A stretch of 64,000 bases of DNA. Source: Betaproteobacteria bacterium (GTDB taxonomy: Bacteria > Pseudomonadota > Gammaproteobacteria > Burkholderiales > SG8-39). A program made the translations under genes and the position numbers. The stretch covers positions 1 through 64,000 of the forward strand of contig CANKMT010000001.1 in assembly GCA_947482825.1 (NCBI GenBank), in the 5' to 3' direction. Below the pieces are notes generated by a model that worked only from the letters and a program-made list of their open reading frames with translations, was not told the origin of the DNA and ran no database searches. How positions within the stretch are numbered: the stretch's first letter is position 1; each line of letters begins with the position of its first letter. Shown here piece by piece: positions 37,000 through 45,019 of the stretch.

Positions 37000-37412
37000 T
37001 AGCCCGGGTGCAGCAGCGGAATCACCTGCCGGCCGTTGCGCCGATAGTGCTCGAAGTCCGAATCCAGGGTGAACAGGCGGCAATCGGGAATGCGCTCGGT
37101 CAGACGCACAAGGCACGCGTCTGCGAGCGACATGGGCGTGTCTTCATACCGCTTCATCAGCGACTCGAGCCCGGAAGCTTCCTCGTCGATTTCGATCCCG
37201 ATCTCGAGGTTGCGCTGCGCGACCTTGCGGACCAGGTCCGCCGGCTTGCCGCCGCCTCTCTGGATCAGGAAGCACGCCTCCGCCAGTACCGGCTCGCAGG
37301 TCACCAGCGGCGGATTCAGTGCCGCCATCTGCTGCGTCACCCAAGAATGCCATCGATCGCGACGATTGAAATAGGCGACGAGCGGTCCGGTGTCGACGAT
37401 GATCCGGGTCAT
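36999..37412 (-). CDS. vapC: VapC-type PIN-domain toxin (module 1)
   Basis: The 137-residue PIN protein begins MTRIIVDTGPLVAYFN, with the first catalytic Asp, then acidic residues in CEPVLAEACFL, SLADACLVRLTE and LDSDF. VapC proteins are RNases held in check by VapB. The ATG overlaps the upstream antitoxin stop by ATGA. A much longer upstream frame is the antisense/out-of-frame shadow of vapB and is rejected. Confidence 0.85.
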   Translation of the reverse strand: MTRIIVDTGPLVAYFNRRDRWHSWVTQQMAALNPPLVTCEPVLAEACFLIQRGGGKPADLVRKVAQRNLEIGIEIDEEASGLESLMKRYEDTPMSLADACLVRLTERIPDCRLFTLDSDFEHYRRNGRQVIPLLHPG

Positions 37413-37639
37413 TCCCCAAAGCCTGTCAGGTGCTTGGGATTGGTCGACAGGTCTTTCGGGCCATCGACGATGCCGCAGACATCCGCGAACAGGTCGTGGC
37501 AACTGCCGCCATGCGCCCCCTCGCTGACGCGCTGCAACGCATCGCGGACAAGGTCGGACTGCGGCCTGCCGAGTTCGCGCGCCCTGCGCGAGAGCCACGC
37601 AGCAAGCGTCTCAGGGAGCTTTACGGTGATGGTTTTCAT
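37409..37639 (-). CDS. vapB: Ribbon-helix-helix antitoxin (VapB/CopG type, module 1)
   Basis: The 76-residue protein begins MKTITVKLPETLAAWLSRRARELGRPQSDLVRDALQRV, a ribbon-helix-helix DNA-binding domain, followed by a tail that should bind the toxin. A perfect 13-base palindrome lies 7 bases before its start. It overlaps vapC by four bases. Confidence 0.83.
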   Translation of the reverse strand: MKTITVKLPETLAAWLSRRARELGRPQSDLVRDALQRVSEGAHGGSCHDLFADVCGIVDGPKDLSTNPKHLTGFGE

Positions 37640-37645
37640 GGGACG

Positions 37646-37658
37646 ATGGTATTACCAT
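37646..37658. promoter_or_regulatory. Operator of vapBC module 1
   Basis: ATGGTATTACCAT is a perfect palindrome (ATGGTA, T, TACCAT) just before the antitoxin start. A degenerate relative of the recurring promoter-like block, with GTTTGCGTATTG, lies immediately upstream at about 37671-37682 on the minus strand. Confidence 0.6.
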
Positions 37659-37897
37659 TCTGGCTAAATCGCAATACGCAAACGCACTGCCGTCCACTAG
37701 CCCAACTTCCACGGTAGGTCCGTAATTTCCTGAGTGTCCGGTCGCCGTGTCGCTGCGACGCTGATGCTGCTTCCCTCTGAGGTGGCGTTGTGATGGACGC
37801 GAAGGGAGGGGGATTTTCTGCCCGATCGGTGAGAAAGCGCATGTAGTGGCGACCAAGTGGGTTGATACACGCGCGCAGCGTTGCGAGAATTCGCTGC

Positions 37898-38036
37898 ATG
37901 TGCCTGCGACACACGACGAGGCGCAAGGACGGCAAGACGCACGTGGATTGGCGACTGGTGCGTTCGGTGCGCCACGGGCGCAAGCTGCGACAGGAGACGG
38001 TGGCGCAGCTCGGGGCGCTCGATGCCGGGGGCTTCT
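37898..38036 (+). pseudogene. N-terminal fragment of an IS1634-family transposase
   Basis: From the ATG at 37898 the frame reads MCLRHTTRRKDGKTHVDWRL, then VRHGRKLRQETVAQLGALDAGG, resembling the start of IS1634-like (IS4 superfamily) transposases, where a TRRKDGKxHxYW segment precedes GGRVVQRxVLYLGE. Similarity ends after about 45 residues, so only a remnant is left. No catalytic DDE region is present. Confidence 0.5.
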
Positions 38037-38094
38037 CGATCGCATTCACGCCGCCGACATCGTGCTGCCATTGGCAGACCCTTCCAACCGGGAA

Positions 38095-38610
38095 CTACAT
38101 ATTCGCTGTGTCGTGCGTCCAGATCGAGAGCAAGCGATATCCCGCAAAACTGCCCCGCCAACTGTGGAAGTTGGGCCAGCGCGCGGCGGGCATTCCGGCG
38201 AGCTGATCGCGAATGGCGCGACTTTGCTGGTTGGTCGTGTCGGGCGCCTGGGCGGCACAGTCCAGTACCAAGCGAGTCATTTCTTGAGGCAGTGCGGCAA
38301 TGCGCCGCAATGTACCGTTCCGCCTTTCTGCTTCAAAGCTTAGGCCGTCGTAATCCTCTGACGGCCTGAGATCGACCCAGGATTCTGCGTCAAGGATTCC
38401 TCCGAGGATGCCGACGAAGTAGCCTGGCAGTGGGTCGCCATGAAAACATGGCGGGTCGCGCCGGCGATCCCTCTGCCGGCTCGTCAACAATCGAAAGACC
38501 AGGTCGCGTGAGGGTGTGAACGCCAGAACGACTAGAAACTTCGGTTGAAGATTGCCTTGCGCGTCGGCGTAGAAGGTTTCGTGTCGAAAGATCTCGCCGG
38601 GCGACGCCAT
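38095..38610 (-). CDS. Putative toxin partner of the Panacea antitoxin
   Basis: This 171-residue protein begins MASPGEIFRHETFYADAQG, continues QPKFLVVLAFTPSRDLVFRLLTSRQ, and has PGYFVGI and ESWVDLR. The GEI...KFLVVLA...LLTSR order loosely recalls the SH3-barrel of MazF/PemK ribonucleases, but no clear catalytic residues can be named. Its ATG is 6 bases after the Panacea-domain gene stop. Panacea antitoxins neutralise very diverse toxins encoded next door, so a toxin role is likely by context; the activity is unknown. Confidence 0.6.
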   Translation of the reverse strand: MASPGEIFRHETFYADAQGNLQPKFLVVLAFTPSRDLVFRLLTSRQRDRRRDPPCFHGDPLPGYFVGILGGILDAESWVDLRPSEDYDGLSFEAERRNGTLRRIAALPQEMTRLVLDCAAQAPDTTNQQSRAIRDQLAGMPAARWPNFHSWRGSFAGYRLLSIWTHDTANM

Positions 38611-38616
38611 CTAGGC

Positions 38617-39198
38617 TCAGGCTCGGGAAATTCCCGCACGCGCGGCTGCGGCGCGCGCCAACGCCTCGTTCTCGCTTGCTGCCTCGAGTATCGCTTCGCG
38701 ATGGGGATCGGTGTCCGAGATCGCGAGGCGATACTCGATCCGCTCGTCATTCCCAAGCCCGTCGCGCCACACCTTCGCCCACGCGCCATTCTCCGCGTGG
38801 GTTACATCGATCATGCGCTCGGACATCACGTCAGCATAGGCGAGTGCAAGACCATTCAGGATCTCGAGTTCACGCGGAGTGAAATGCGCCGCATCGAACG
38901 GTCGTTTGGCGACGACGTTTTCACGCGTGTAGTCGATCACTCGCTCGAGGCGAATATCGATAGCCTCCGCGAGGTCCGGTTCCAAACAATCCCACTCCTG
39001 TATCAGTTGGGCGGGTACTGGCCCCATTTTCCAGGCGCGGTACTCCATCCCGGTGACAGGTCGTCCGGTCTTCCTGAAATGTTCGAAGTCGAGCAGGTAA
39101 AGGAGCTTGAACAGCTTGATCTTTCCCAGCGCGCGCGTGCGCTCGGCAAAGAACAGAATAGCGTTGATGAGTTTTTCGCGGGACCGGGAGACGAGCAT
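38617..39198 (-). CDS. Panacea-domain (DUF4065/SocA-like) antitoxin
   Basis: The 193-residue protein has the Panacea signature: KLINAILFFAERTRALGKIKLFKLLYLLDFEHFRKTGRPVTGMEYRAWKMGPVPAQL, then FTPRELEILNGLALAYADVMSERMIDVTHAENGAWAKVW. Such proteins act as promiscuous antitoxins in PanAT pairs. ATG at 39198 has GGAGG 6 bases upstream; a start at 39264 is less likely. A gene of unfamiliar type follows after 6 bases on the same strand. Confidence 0.82.
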   Translation of the reverse strand: MLVSRSREKLINAILFFAERTRALGKIKLFKLLYLLDFEHFRKTGRPVTGMEYRAWKMGPVPAQLIQEWDCLEPDLAEAIDIRLERVIDYTRENVVAKRPFDAAHFTPRELEILNGLALAYADVMSERMIDVTHAENGAWAKVWRDGLGNDERIEYRLAISDTDPHREAILEAASENEALARAAAARAGISRA

Positions 39199-39529
39199 CG
39201 CTTTCCTCCGTCGTGCGATTGAAAAGAGAATAGTATCCCGCAATTCGGGCGTTGGCTCAAGCAATCCCCCCGCGCGTGCAGGGACGTCTCCAGCAATTCC
39301 GGTGTACTGGTATCAATACGCAAACTGCTCTGCGTGCCGCGCCGATATTGGGTTCGGGAAAATAAAAGTTTCCAATTTGATCTCCCTGCGACTGGCATGA
39401 TGGCCGCGAACCTCTGGCGTTGGGATACGCGGCAGCAGTTGCGTGCCACGGTTCGTCGCCCGGCTGAGGAGTCGGCTGCGCCTGCGCCGCCGGTGCAGGG
39501 TCAGCCAAAATCCTAAACGGGCCCGCGGT
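39199..39529. other. Upstream region of the Panacea module
   Basis: No gene is seen. The stretch contains copy B of the recurring promoter-like motif and a TACTAT box at about 39230 on the minus strand that could serve as a -10 element. Confidence 0.45.
39303..39334 (-). promoter_or_regulatory. Copy B of the recurring promoter-like motif
   Basis: On the minus strand GTTTGCGTATTG is followed by ATACCAGTACA. It matches copy C over its right-hand 23 bases with few changes. It lies 105 bases upstream of the Panacea ATG at 39198, or 39 from the alternative start at 39264. Confidence 0.5.
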
Positions 39530-39904
39530 TCAGTCGAGCGCCTTCCACTTCTTCGCGCCCGAGTCGTAGAGGCGGCGGTCGAACATCATGACCGCGCATC
39601 CGATGACGAACTCGTTCTTGTCGAGGAAATAGATCGGCTTCTTGCCGTCCGGGCAGAGCGGCGCCGCGGCGAGCAGGCCTGGCACCAGAGCGTCGACGCG
39701 GTCGGGATAGCGTCCGTTGGCCGCCTTGTACTTGTCGAGCGCTTCGATGGCCGGCGCCATCGCGGCCTCCATTTCCCCCTCGCTGCCGCCAGAGGCGAAG
39801 AGCCCCCAGATCACGTAAGCCACGATCCCGAAGAGCAGGAAGCCGACGGTGGCGGAGAGCGCGGAGCCGCGCATTCCAGCGAAATGGGCCATGCGGGCCA
39901 TCAT
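39530..39904 (-). CDS. Hypothetical membrane-anchored protein
   Basis: The 124-residue protein has one N-terminal membrane helix (ALSATVGFLLFGIVAYVIWGLFA) and a small periplasmic part with MAPAIEALDKYKAANGRYPDRVDALVP, reminiscent of the globular region of type II pseudopilins, where a long helix leads into a YxxxxGxYP segment. It lacks a prepilin cleavage site. ATG at 39904 or 39892 could start it. The gene follows the cyclase gene on the same strand, 32 bases away. Confidence 0.55.
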   Translation of the reverse strand: MMARMAHFAGMRGSALSATVGFLLFGIVAYVIWGLFASGGSEGEMEAAMAPAIEALDKYKAANGRYPDRVDALVPGLLAAAPLCPDGKKPIYFLDKNEFVIGCAVMMFDRRLYDSGAKKWKALD

Positions 39905-39936
39905 ACCCGCCGCCTGCGGCCTATCGCTCTTACTGC

Positions 39937-40737
39937 CTAGCCGCCCATTGCCGCGAGCATCCGCGCATCGATGATCGCCACCGCCCGCGTCCACCCGGCC
40001 GACGCCCCGCGGATCTTGTGCGGGAAGCACGAGACGATGAACCCGTCGGCCGGCAGCGCTTCGAGGTTGTGCAGCTTCTCGAGGTGGCAGTAGCCGATTT
40101 CGCGGCCGGCCTTGTGGCCCTCCCAGATCAAGCTCGCGTCACCGCTTTGCTTGTATTTCTCCGCCGTGTGGACGAAAGGCGCGTCCCAGCTCCACGCGTC
40201 GGTGCCGGTGAGCCGCACGCCGCGTTCCAGCAGGTACATCGTCGCTTCATAGCCCATGCCGCAACCGGCGCTCACATAGTCGTCGTTGCCGTAGCGCGAG
40301 CCGGCGCGCGTGTTCACGACGACGATCTCGAGCGGCTTCAGGACGTGCCCGATGCGCAAGAGCTCCTTCTCGACGTCGCTCGCGGTCGCTACATAGCCGT
40401 CAGGAAAATGGCGGAAGTCGAGCTTAACGCCGGGCTGGAAGCACCAGTCGAGGTCGACTTCGTCGATCGAGATCGCCCGCTCGCCCTTGTTCATGGTCGG
40501 ATGGAAATGCCACGGCGCATCGAGATGCGTGCCGTTGTGGGTGATCAGCTCGACCTTCTCGATCGCCCACGCGGCGCCGTCGGGGAGGTCTTCCTTCTTC
40601 AGGCCCGGGAAGAACGGCGCCATCTGCCCGAAGGTCGAGTTGTGGTCCATGTAGGTGATCTTCGGCCCGAACGGCGGAGGGTCCGAGACCACGTCGTTTT
40701 CGAGATAGATCGACAGGTCGATGATGCGGCGGGCCAT
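39937..40737 (-). CDS. Cyclase-family (kynurenine formamidase-like) metal hydrolase
   Basis: The 266-residue protein has the cyclase metal-binding motif HNGTHLDAPWHF and conserved IIDLSIYLENDVVSDPP and LEIVVVNTRAG segments. The family includes kynurenine formamidase, isatin hydrolase and other cyclic-amide or formamide hydrolases. It lies 13 bases after a metallo-beta-lactamase-fold hydrolase in one operon. The substrate is open. A decayed copy of its 3-prime part occurs near 51480. Confidence 0.85.
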   Translation of the reverse strand: MARRIIDLSIYLENDVVSDPPPFGPKITYMDHNSTFGQMAPFFPGLKKEDLPDGAAWAIEKVELITHNGTHLDAPWHFHPTMNKGERAISIDEVDLDWCFQPGVKLDFRHFPDGYVATASDVEKELLRIGHVLKPLEIVVVNTRAGSRYGNDDYVSAGCGMGYEATMYLLERGVRLTGTDAWSWDAPFVHTAEKYKQSGDASLIWEGHKAGREIGYCHLEKLHNLEALPADGFIVSCFPHKIRGASAGWTRAVAIIDARMLAAMGG

Positions 40738-40750
40738 CGCGTACTCCGGT

Positions 40751-41629
40751 TCAGATCACGAAGCGCGGTACGAAGCCGTCGACTTTGTGGTCGATGTTGC
40801 AGGCGAACGGCGCGCCGAAGTGCGCGGGCAGCAGCATCTCGCCGCCCGCGCATTCTTCGAGCACCTTCCGGCGGCTCTGGCGCGCGTTCTCCGCGTGCGC
40901 GCACGCAAAGCTGTTCCAGTGCGGCCGGTACACCTGCAGCGCGTGGTGCAGTATGTCGCCGCAGAACACGGCGCGCTCGCCTTTCGACTCCAACTTGATC
41001 GCGATCGTGCCCGGCGTATGCCCGGGTGCGGGCTCGACCTTGAGGTGTTCGTCGAGCGCCACTGCGCCGGAGACCATCTGCGCCAGGCCCGCATCAACGA
41101 CCGGCAGCACCGAGTCGCGAAACGACCCAAGGTTGGCCGGTCCTTTCTCCGGGTCGCGGTCGACCGCAAGGTAATGGTCGTAGTCCTCGCGGCTGAAGAC
41201 ATACCTCGCGTTCGGGAAAGTGGGCACCCAGCGGCCATTTTCCAGCCGCGTGTTCCAGCCCACGTGGTCGACATGCAAGTGGGTGCACATGACCATGTCG
41301 ATGTCCTCGGGTTTCGCGCCCGCGGCGGCGAGCCGTTCGAGGTACGGCCGGTCCTGCTGGTGCCACAGCGGCCGCGCCTCGCGCGACTTGTGGTTGCCGA
41401 CGCAGGTGTCGATCAGGATGCGCTTGCCGCCCACGGTGAGCAGCCAGCTGTGCACGCTCAGCTTGAGGAAACCGGAGGCCGGGTCGTAGTGATTCGGCGT
41501 CAACCAGTCGCGATGCTCGTCGAGCACGGCGGGATCCCAGTCGGGAAAGAACTTCACTGCGTTGAAGTTCGGTTCGTAGCTTTCTTCGATGCGGTCGGCG
41601 GTGGCGGCGCCGATCTTCAGTTGAGTCAT
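40751..41629 (-). CDS. Metallo-beta-lactamase-fold hydrolase
   Basis: The 292-residue protein has the zinc site THLHVDHVGW and downstream ligands in PAPGHTPGTIAI and AHFGAPF, as in lactonase or glyoxalase II-like MBL enzymes. No signal peptide is seen. Together with the cyclase downstream it forms a two-gene hydrolase operon, possibly successive ring-opening steps, which is inference. Confidence 0.85.
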   Translation of the reverse strand: MTQLKIGAATADRIEESYEPNFNAVKFFPDWDPAVLDEHRDWLTPNHYDPASGFLKLSVHSWLLTVGGKRILIDTCVGNHKSREARPLWHQQDRPYLERLAAAGAKPEDIDMVMCTHLHVDHVGWNTRLENGRWVPTFPNARYVFSREDYDHYLAVDRDPEKGPANLGSFRDSVLPVVDAGLAQMVSGAVALDEHLKVEPAPGHTPGTIAIKLESKGERAVFCGDILHHALQVYRPHWNSFACAHAENARQSRRKVLEECAGGEMLLPAHFGAPFACNIDHKVDGFVPRFVI

Positions 41630-41646
41630 CGCAGACCTCCGTGGGG

Positions 41647-41692
41647 TGTCAGTCGGTGAATGGGCCTATGTTAGCCCGCGTAAACGCAGTCC
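41647..41692 (-). pseudogene. Tail of a second glutathione S-transferase gene
   Basis: On the minus strand this reads RTAFTRANIGPFTD then stop, closely matching the intact GST C-terminus AFARANIGPFVGS at 42770-42810; the DNA is similar too. It lies 17 bases upstream of the metallo-hydrolase start, so it is the remaining 3-prime end of a GST gene once next to that operon. Confidence 0.6.
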
Positions 41693-41914
41693 GCCGAAGG
41701 CGAATCGATCGCCCGGTTCGCGCGGATCAGCATCGCCCGCGAGCACTCATGCCCAGGGGCTTGAGGAACTCCTCGCCGGTTGCCCTTCAACTGCCCCTGG
41801 CGATTGTCCGGCGGGGCGCCAGGCAATCGCGGGTGAACTTGCCCGACGCGTAGCGTAGAATCCGAGGCCAAGAGTCCGCATTGTTGCGCCAAAGCCGCTG
41901 CCAAGGGGATGCCT

Positions 41915-42178
41915 ATGAACACTATCGTTATCGAACATGTTCCGGTAGCCGAATTGCCGCCCGAGTGGCGCGCCAGGCTGGCCAGAGCTACCGGCGTCAC
42001 CGTGACAGTGCGCATAGAAGAGGAAGCGCAGGCTGTCGTGCCCTCCGAAGCCTACGCCACTGACGATCCGGCCTTTGGAATCTGGCGCGATCGAGACGAT
42101 ATGGACGACGTGGCGGCCTATGTGCGCAAACTACGCATGCCCCGCTTCAACCGCGACGGTTCCCGCAACGGGTCCTGA
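41915..42178 (+). CDS. VapB-like antitoxin (module 2)
   Basis: The 87-residue protein begins MNTIVIEHVPVAELPPEWRARL and ends with FGIWRDRDDMDDVAAYVRKLRMPRF, a pattern of small antitoxins paired with PIN toxins whose C-terminal arm blocks the active site. ATG at 41915 is preferred over 41909 because AAGGGG abuts the earlier codon with no spacer. The PIN gene follows after 11 bases. Confidence 0.75.
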   Translation: MNTIVIEHVPVAELPPEWRARLARATGVTVTVRIEEEAQAVVPSEAYATDDPAFGIWRDRDDMDDVAAYVRKLRMPRFNRDGSRNGS

Positions 42179-42189
42179 ACGGCCCGTCG

Positions 42190-42567
42190 ATGCTGGTCGA
42201 TACCGATGTGCTGATATGGCATCTGCGCGGCTATGCACAGGCTACACGCCGCCTCGATCAACTCGCCGGTCTCACTCTGTCGGCGGTGAGCTACCTCGAA
42301 ATTTTGCAGGGCATGCGAAGCAAAGCGGAATTGGCGTCGATAAATAAAATGCTGGAGCGACGCAGCGCAACGGTACTTCCGGTGTCCGAACCGATCACCC
42401 GGCGAGCTATTGACTTGATGGAGTCGCTCTCCCTGAGCCACGGCTTGCAGATGGGCGATGCGCTGATCGCCGCGACGGCGCTTGAACATGAAATGCGGTT
42501 ACTCACGGGCAACGTGAAGCACTTCTCCGTAGTTGAGCGCCTGCTTATCGAGGAGTTTTTGATCTGA
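42190..42567 (+). CDS. vapC: VapC-type PIN-domain toxin (module 2)
   Basis: The 125-residue PIN protein begins MLVDTDVLIWHLRG with two catalytic aspartates and contains SAVSYLEILQGMRS and LSHGLQMGDALIAATALE with the remaining acidic residues. It should cleave RNA. The module sits between a decayed GST tail and the intact GST gene, so it probably inserted or arrived with a duplication. Confidence 0.85.
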   Translation: MLVDTDVLIWHLRGYAQATRRLDQLAGLTLSAVSYLEILQGMRSKAELASINKMLERRSATVLPVSEPITRRAIDLMESLSLSHGLQMGDALIAATALEHEMRLLTGNVKHFSVVERLLIEEFLI

Positions 42568-42769
42568 TTGGCGAGTATTGCGTACATCGACCGGTACAAT
42601 AATTCGACTGAAACCCAACGGTGCGGGAGGGACTGCATGCCGGGGGGCCGTCCCGGCAAGACCATCAACCCAATTCCGGCCCGGCGATCGCAAACGTGCG
42701 CTTCGCATCGTTAACCCAACCTTGCGGCCAGTCTACGTTCGAATGGGCAGGCCCGGTCAGCCGAGCCGT

Positions 42770-43498
42770 TCACGAACCCACGAACGGCCCGATGTTAGCG
42801 CGCGCAAACGCCGGCCGCGCCTGGATCTTCGCCCACCATTCGGCCACGCCGGGGTGGTGCTTCGCATCCACCTCTTCGGGCGCGATCTCCTCGTCGATGC
42901 GCTTCACGAAAGGCACGACCGCAATGTCGGCGATCGTGTAGCGCGAACCGGCGAGCCAAGCGGTTGCCGTAAGCGTGCTCTCCATGCGGTCCAGAAGGTC
43001 CACGACCAGTTTGGCGCGCGCTGCTGCACGCTCTTCCTCAGTGTAAGGCCGGCGCGCCACGCGCAGCCACGCCTCCTGTCTTTCCTTGCTCGGGATCTTC
43101 TTCAGGTGCGCGGCGAGTTCCTCGTCGGTCCACTTCTCGGCCACCTTCTGCAGCGAGTGGCGCCAGTTGAAGACGATGAGGTTGCCGATGAGCGCGTCCA
43201 CGTGCCGCACCCAGTTGCGCATCGAGGCGCGGTCGTAGGCGTTGTCCGGGCTGAGCGGCGGGTTGGGGAACACTTCGTCGAGGTATTCGCAGATCGTGCC
43301 GCTTTCGTACAAGGCGCGGCCATCGTGGATCAGCGCCGGGATCACGCCGTTGGGGTTGATCTTGAGGTACTCGGGCGAGTGGTGCTCCATGGCCTCGAGG
43401 TTGACCACGTGGCCTTCATAGGCGAGGCCTTTTTCCTCGAGACACAGGCGCACGCGGCGCGATGCGCTGGAGCGCCAGGCGTGGTGGAGTACGAGCAT
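42770..43498 (-). CDS. Glutathione S-transferase family protein
   Basis: The 242-residue protein has an N-terminal thioredoxin-like GST domain (LVLHHAWRSSASRRVRLCLEEKGL, NPNGVIPALIHDG, LYESGTICEYLDE) and an all-helical C-terminal domain (YTIADIAVVPFVKRIDEEI). It probably conjugates or reduces electrophilic substrates with glutathione. AGAGGAGG lies before the ATG, and copy C of the promoter-like block lies 26 bases upstream. Confidence 0.87.
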   Translation of the reverse strand: MLVLHHAWRSSASRRVRLCLEEKGLAYEGHVVNLEAMEHHSPEYLKINPNGVIPALIHDGRALYESGTICEYLDEVFPNPPLSPDNAYDRASMRNWVRHVDALIGNLIVFNWRHSLQKVAEKWTDEELAAHLKKIPSKERQEAWLRVARRPYTEEERAAARAKLVVDLLDRMESTLTATAWLAGSRYTIADIAVVPFVKRIDEEIAPEEVDAKHHPGVAEWWAKIQARPAFARANIGPFVGS

Positions 43499-43523
43499 CG
43501 GACTGCCTCCTCTGACTGCCGAA

Positions 43524-43572
43524 TGTACCGGTTTCGATACACAAACTTACATCTTAGCCAATAACCGCGCGG
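43524..43572 (-). promoter_or_regulatory. Copy C of the recurring promoter-like block
   Basis: On the minus strand CCGCGCGG, TATTGGCT and GTATC occur at the same spacing as in copy A, ending AACCGGTACA. The inner TGTACCGGTTTCGATACA (43524-43541, plus strand) is a clean TGTAxC...GxTACA dyad. The GST start codon is 26 bases downstream, so the block probably contains its promoter. Confidence 0.55.
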
Positions 43573-43597
43573 ACATCGGAACTATAAAGTGCCGAAA

Positions 43598-45019
43598 TCA
43601 GGGATACTTCCCGGCCATTTCCGGCGTCCAGCCGCCGCCCAGCGCCTTCATAAGGTCGACGCTCGCGGTGAGGCGCGACTGCCGGTTGCGCACGAAGGCG
43701 AGCTCGGCGTCGTTCGCCGTGCGCTGCGCGTCGAGCACCTCGAGGTAGGCCGAGTAGCCGGCGTCGTAGCGCAGTTTCGCCAGCCGCAGCGTCTTCCGCG
43801 CCGATTCGAGCCGCGTCCGGTAGTCCTCTTCGGCCGAGGCCGACTGCTGCGCGTTCGACAATGCGTCGGCCACTTCGCGGAATCCCGTCTCGATCGACTT
43901 CTGGTAGGCGGCGATCGCCTGCTGCTGGCGGGCGACCGCCGCGTCGGTGCGCGCAGCGTAGCGGCCCGCGTCGAAGACCGGGAACGTGAGCGCAAGACCC
44001 AGCGACCAGATTGCCGAGCTGCCCTGAATGAGAGAGGACAACGCCTTGGTTTCCCAGCCGTCGGCGCCGGTGAGCGAGATTGTCGGCAGCATCGCCGCCC
44101 TGGCCACGCCGATCTGCGCGTTGGCCGAGACCAGCGCCTGCTCGGCCTGCTGGATGTCGGGGCGCCGCTCGATGAGATTCGAAGGCAGGCCGGCCGGCGG
44201 CAGCGGCGGCACCGGCAGCGCGAGCAGGTCGGCCCCCGGGAGCGCGAGATCGAGGCGCCCGGTGAGCGTGCCGAGCTGGTGCTCGACCAGCGCGCGCTGG
44301 CGGGCGAGGTCCTTGAGGGTGGCGGCGCTGTCGGCGCGCGCAGTCTCGGCCTGCCCCAGGTCGAGGTCCGATGCGATGCCGCCGCGCGCGCGGTTGCGCA
44401 CATAGGTGAGCGCCTCCTCGCGGCTGGCTAGTGTCCCGCGGGTGGCCGCGATCTGCGCGTCGAGGGAGCGCAGTGAGAAATACGCCTGCGCGGTGAGCCC
44501 GGCCAGCGACAGGGCGACCACGTCCTTGGCGTATCGCGTGCCCAGCGCCTGAGCGCGCACGGCTTCGACGCCGCGCCGCAGCCTGCCCCAGAAGTCGAGC
44601 TCGAACGAAGTCGTTGCGCTGAGCCGCACGTTGTTGCGCACGACCGGCACGGTGCCCGGAAGGGGCGTGGCCTGAGTCGTGCTGATGCGCGAGCGCGCCG
44701 GCACCGCGTTTAGATCGACCTGCGGCAGGAAGCTGGCGTTGGCTTCGCGCAGGTTGGCATCGGCTTCCTCGATGCGCGCCACAGCGATGCGCACGTCGCT
44801 GTTGCGTTCGAAAGCGCTCGCGACAAGTTCATTGAGCTTTGTGTCGCCATAGAGCGTCCACCAGTCGGCGCGCACCCGGCCGGCTTCCGGCGCGCCGAGC
44901 GCGGCGTCCGAAAACGCGCGCGGCAGCTCGTAGGACGGCCGAACGTAATCGGGACCGACGCTCGCGCATGCGCCGGCGAGGAGGGCGGCGCCTGCAAGCG
45001 CGAGGACGCACCGCCTCAT
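43598..45019 (-). CDS. Outer-membrane efflux lipoprotein, NodT/OprM family
   Basis: The 473-residue protein has a lipoprotein signal (LALAGAALLAGAC, Cys18), [11 protein letters not shown] and two outer-membrane efflux repeats, e.g. SNLIERRPDIQQAEQAL and GYSAYLEVLDAQRTAND. It is the exit duct for the RND pump encoded upstream, whose stop it overlaps by ATGA. The longer frame to 45553 is a shadow of the pump gene. Confidence 0.9.
   Translation of the reverse strand: MRRCVLALAGAALLAGACASVGPDYVRPSYELPRAFSDAALGAPEAGRVRADWWTLYGDTKLNELVASAFERNSDVRIAVARIEEADANLREANASFLPQVDLNAVPARSRISTTQATPLPGTVPVVRNNVRLSATTSFELDFWGRLRRGVEAVRAQALGTRYAKDVVALSLAGLTAQAYFSLRSLDAQIAATRGTLASREEALTYVRNRARGGIASDLDLGQAETARADSAATLKDLARQRALVEHQLGTLTGRLDLALPGADLLALPVPPLPPAGLPSNLIERRPDIQQAEQALVSANAQIGVARAAMLPTISLTGADGWETKALSSLIQGSSAIWSLGLALTFPVFDAGRYAARTDAAVARQQQAIAAYQKSIETGFREVADALSNAQQSASAEEDYRTRLESARKTLRLAKLRYDAGYSAYLEVLDAQRTANDAELAFVRNRQSRLTASVDLMKALGGGWTPEMAGKYP

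Larger units (their letters stand above)
37640..38094. other. Gene-poor stretch with transposase debris
   Basis: Apart from the vapB operator and an IS1634-like transposase fragment at 37898-38036 I see no gene. The sequence around the fragment shows no inverted terminal repeats that I can pair. Confidence 0.5.

Noticed and set aside
42579-42600. Plus-strand sequence with CGACCGGTACA resembling the recurring promoter-like block
   Set aside because: Spacing of the elements differs and no convincing gene follows; only the half-site is shared.
42637-42714. Short plus-strand frame MPGGRPGKTINPIPARR
   Set aside because: Only about 25 codons, no binding site at good spacing, no recognisable family.
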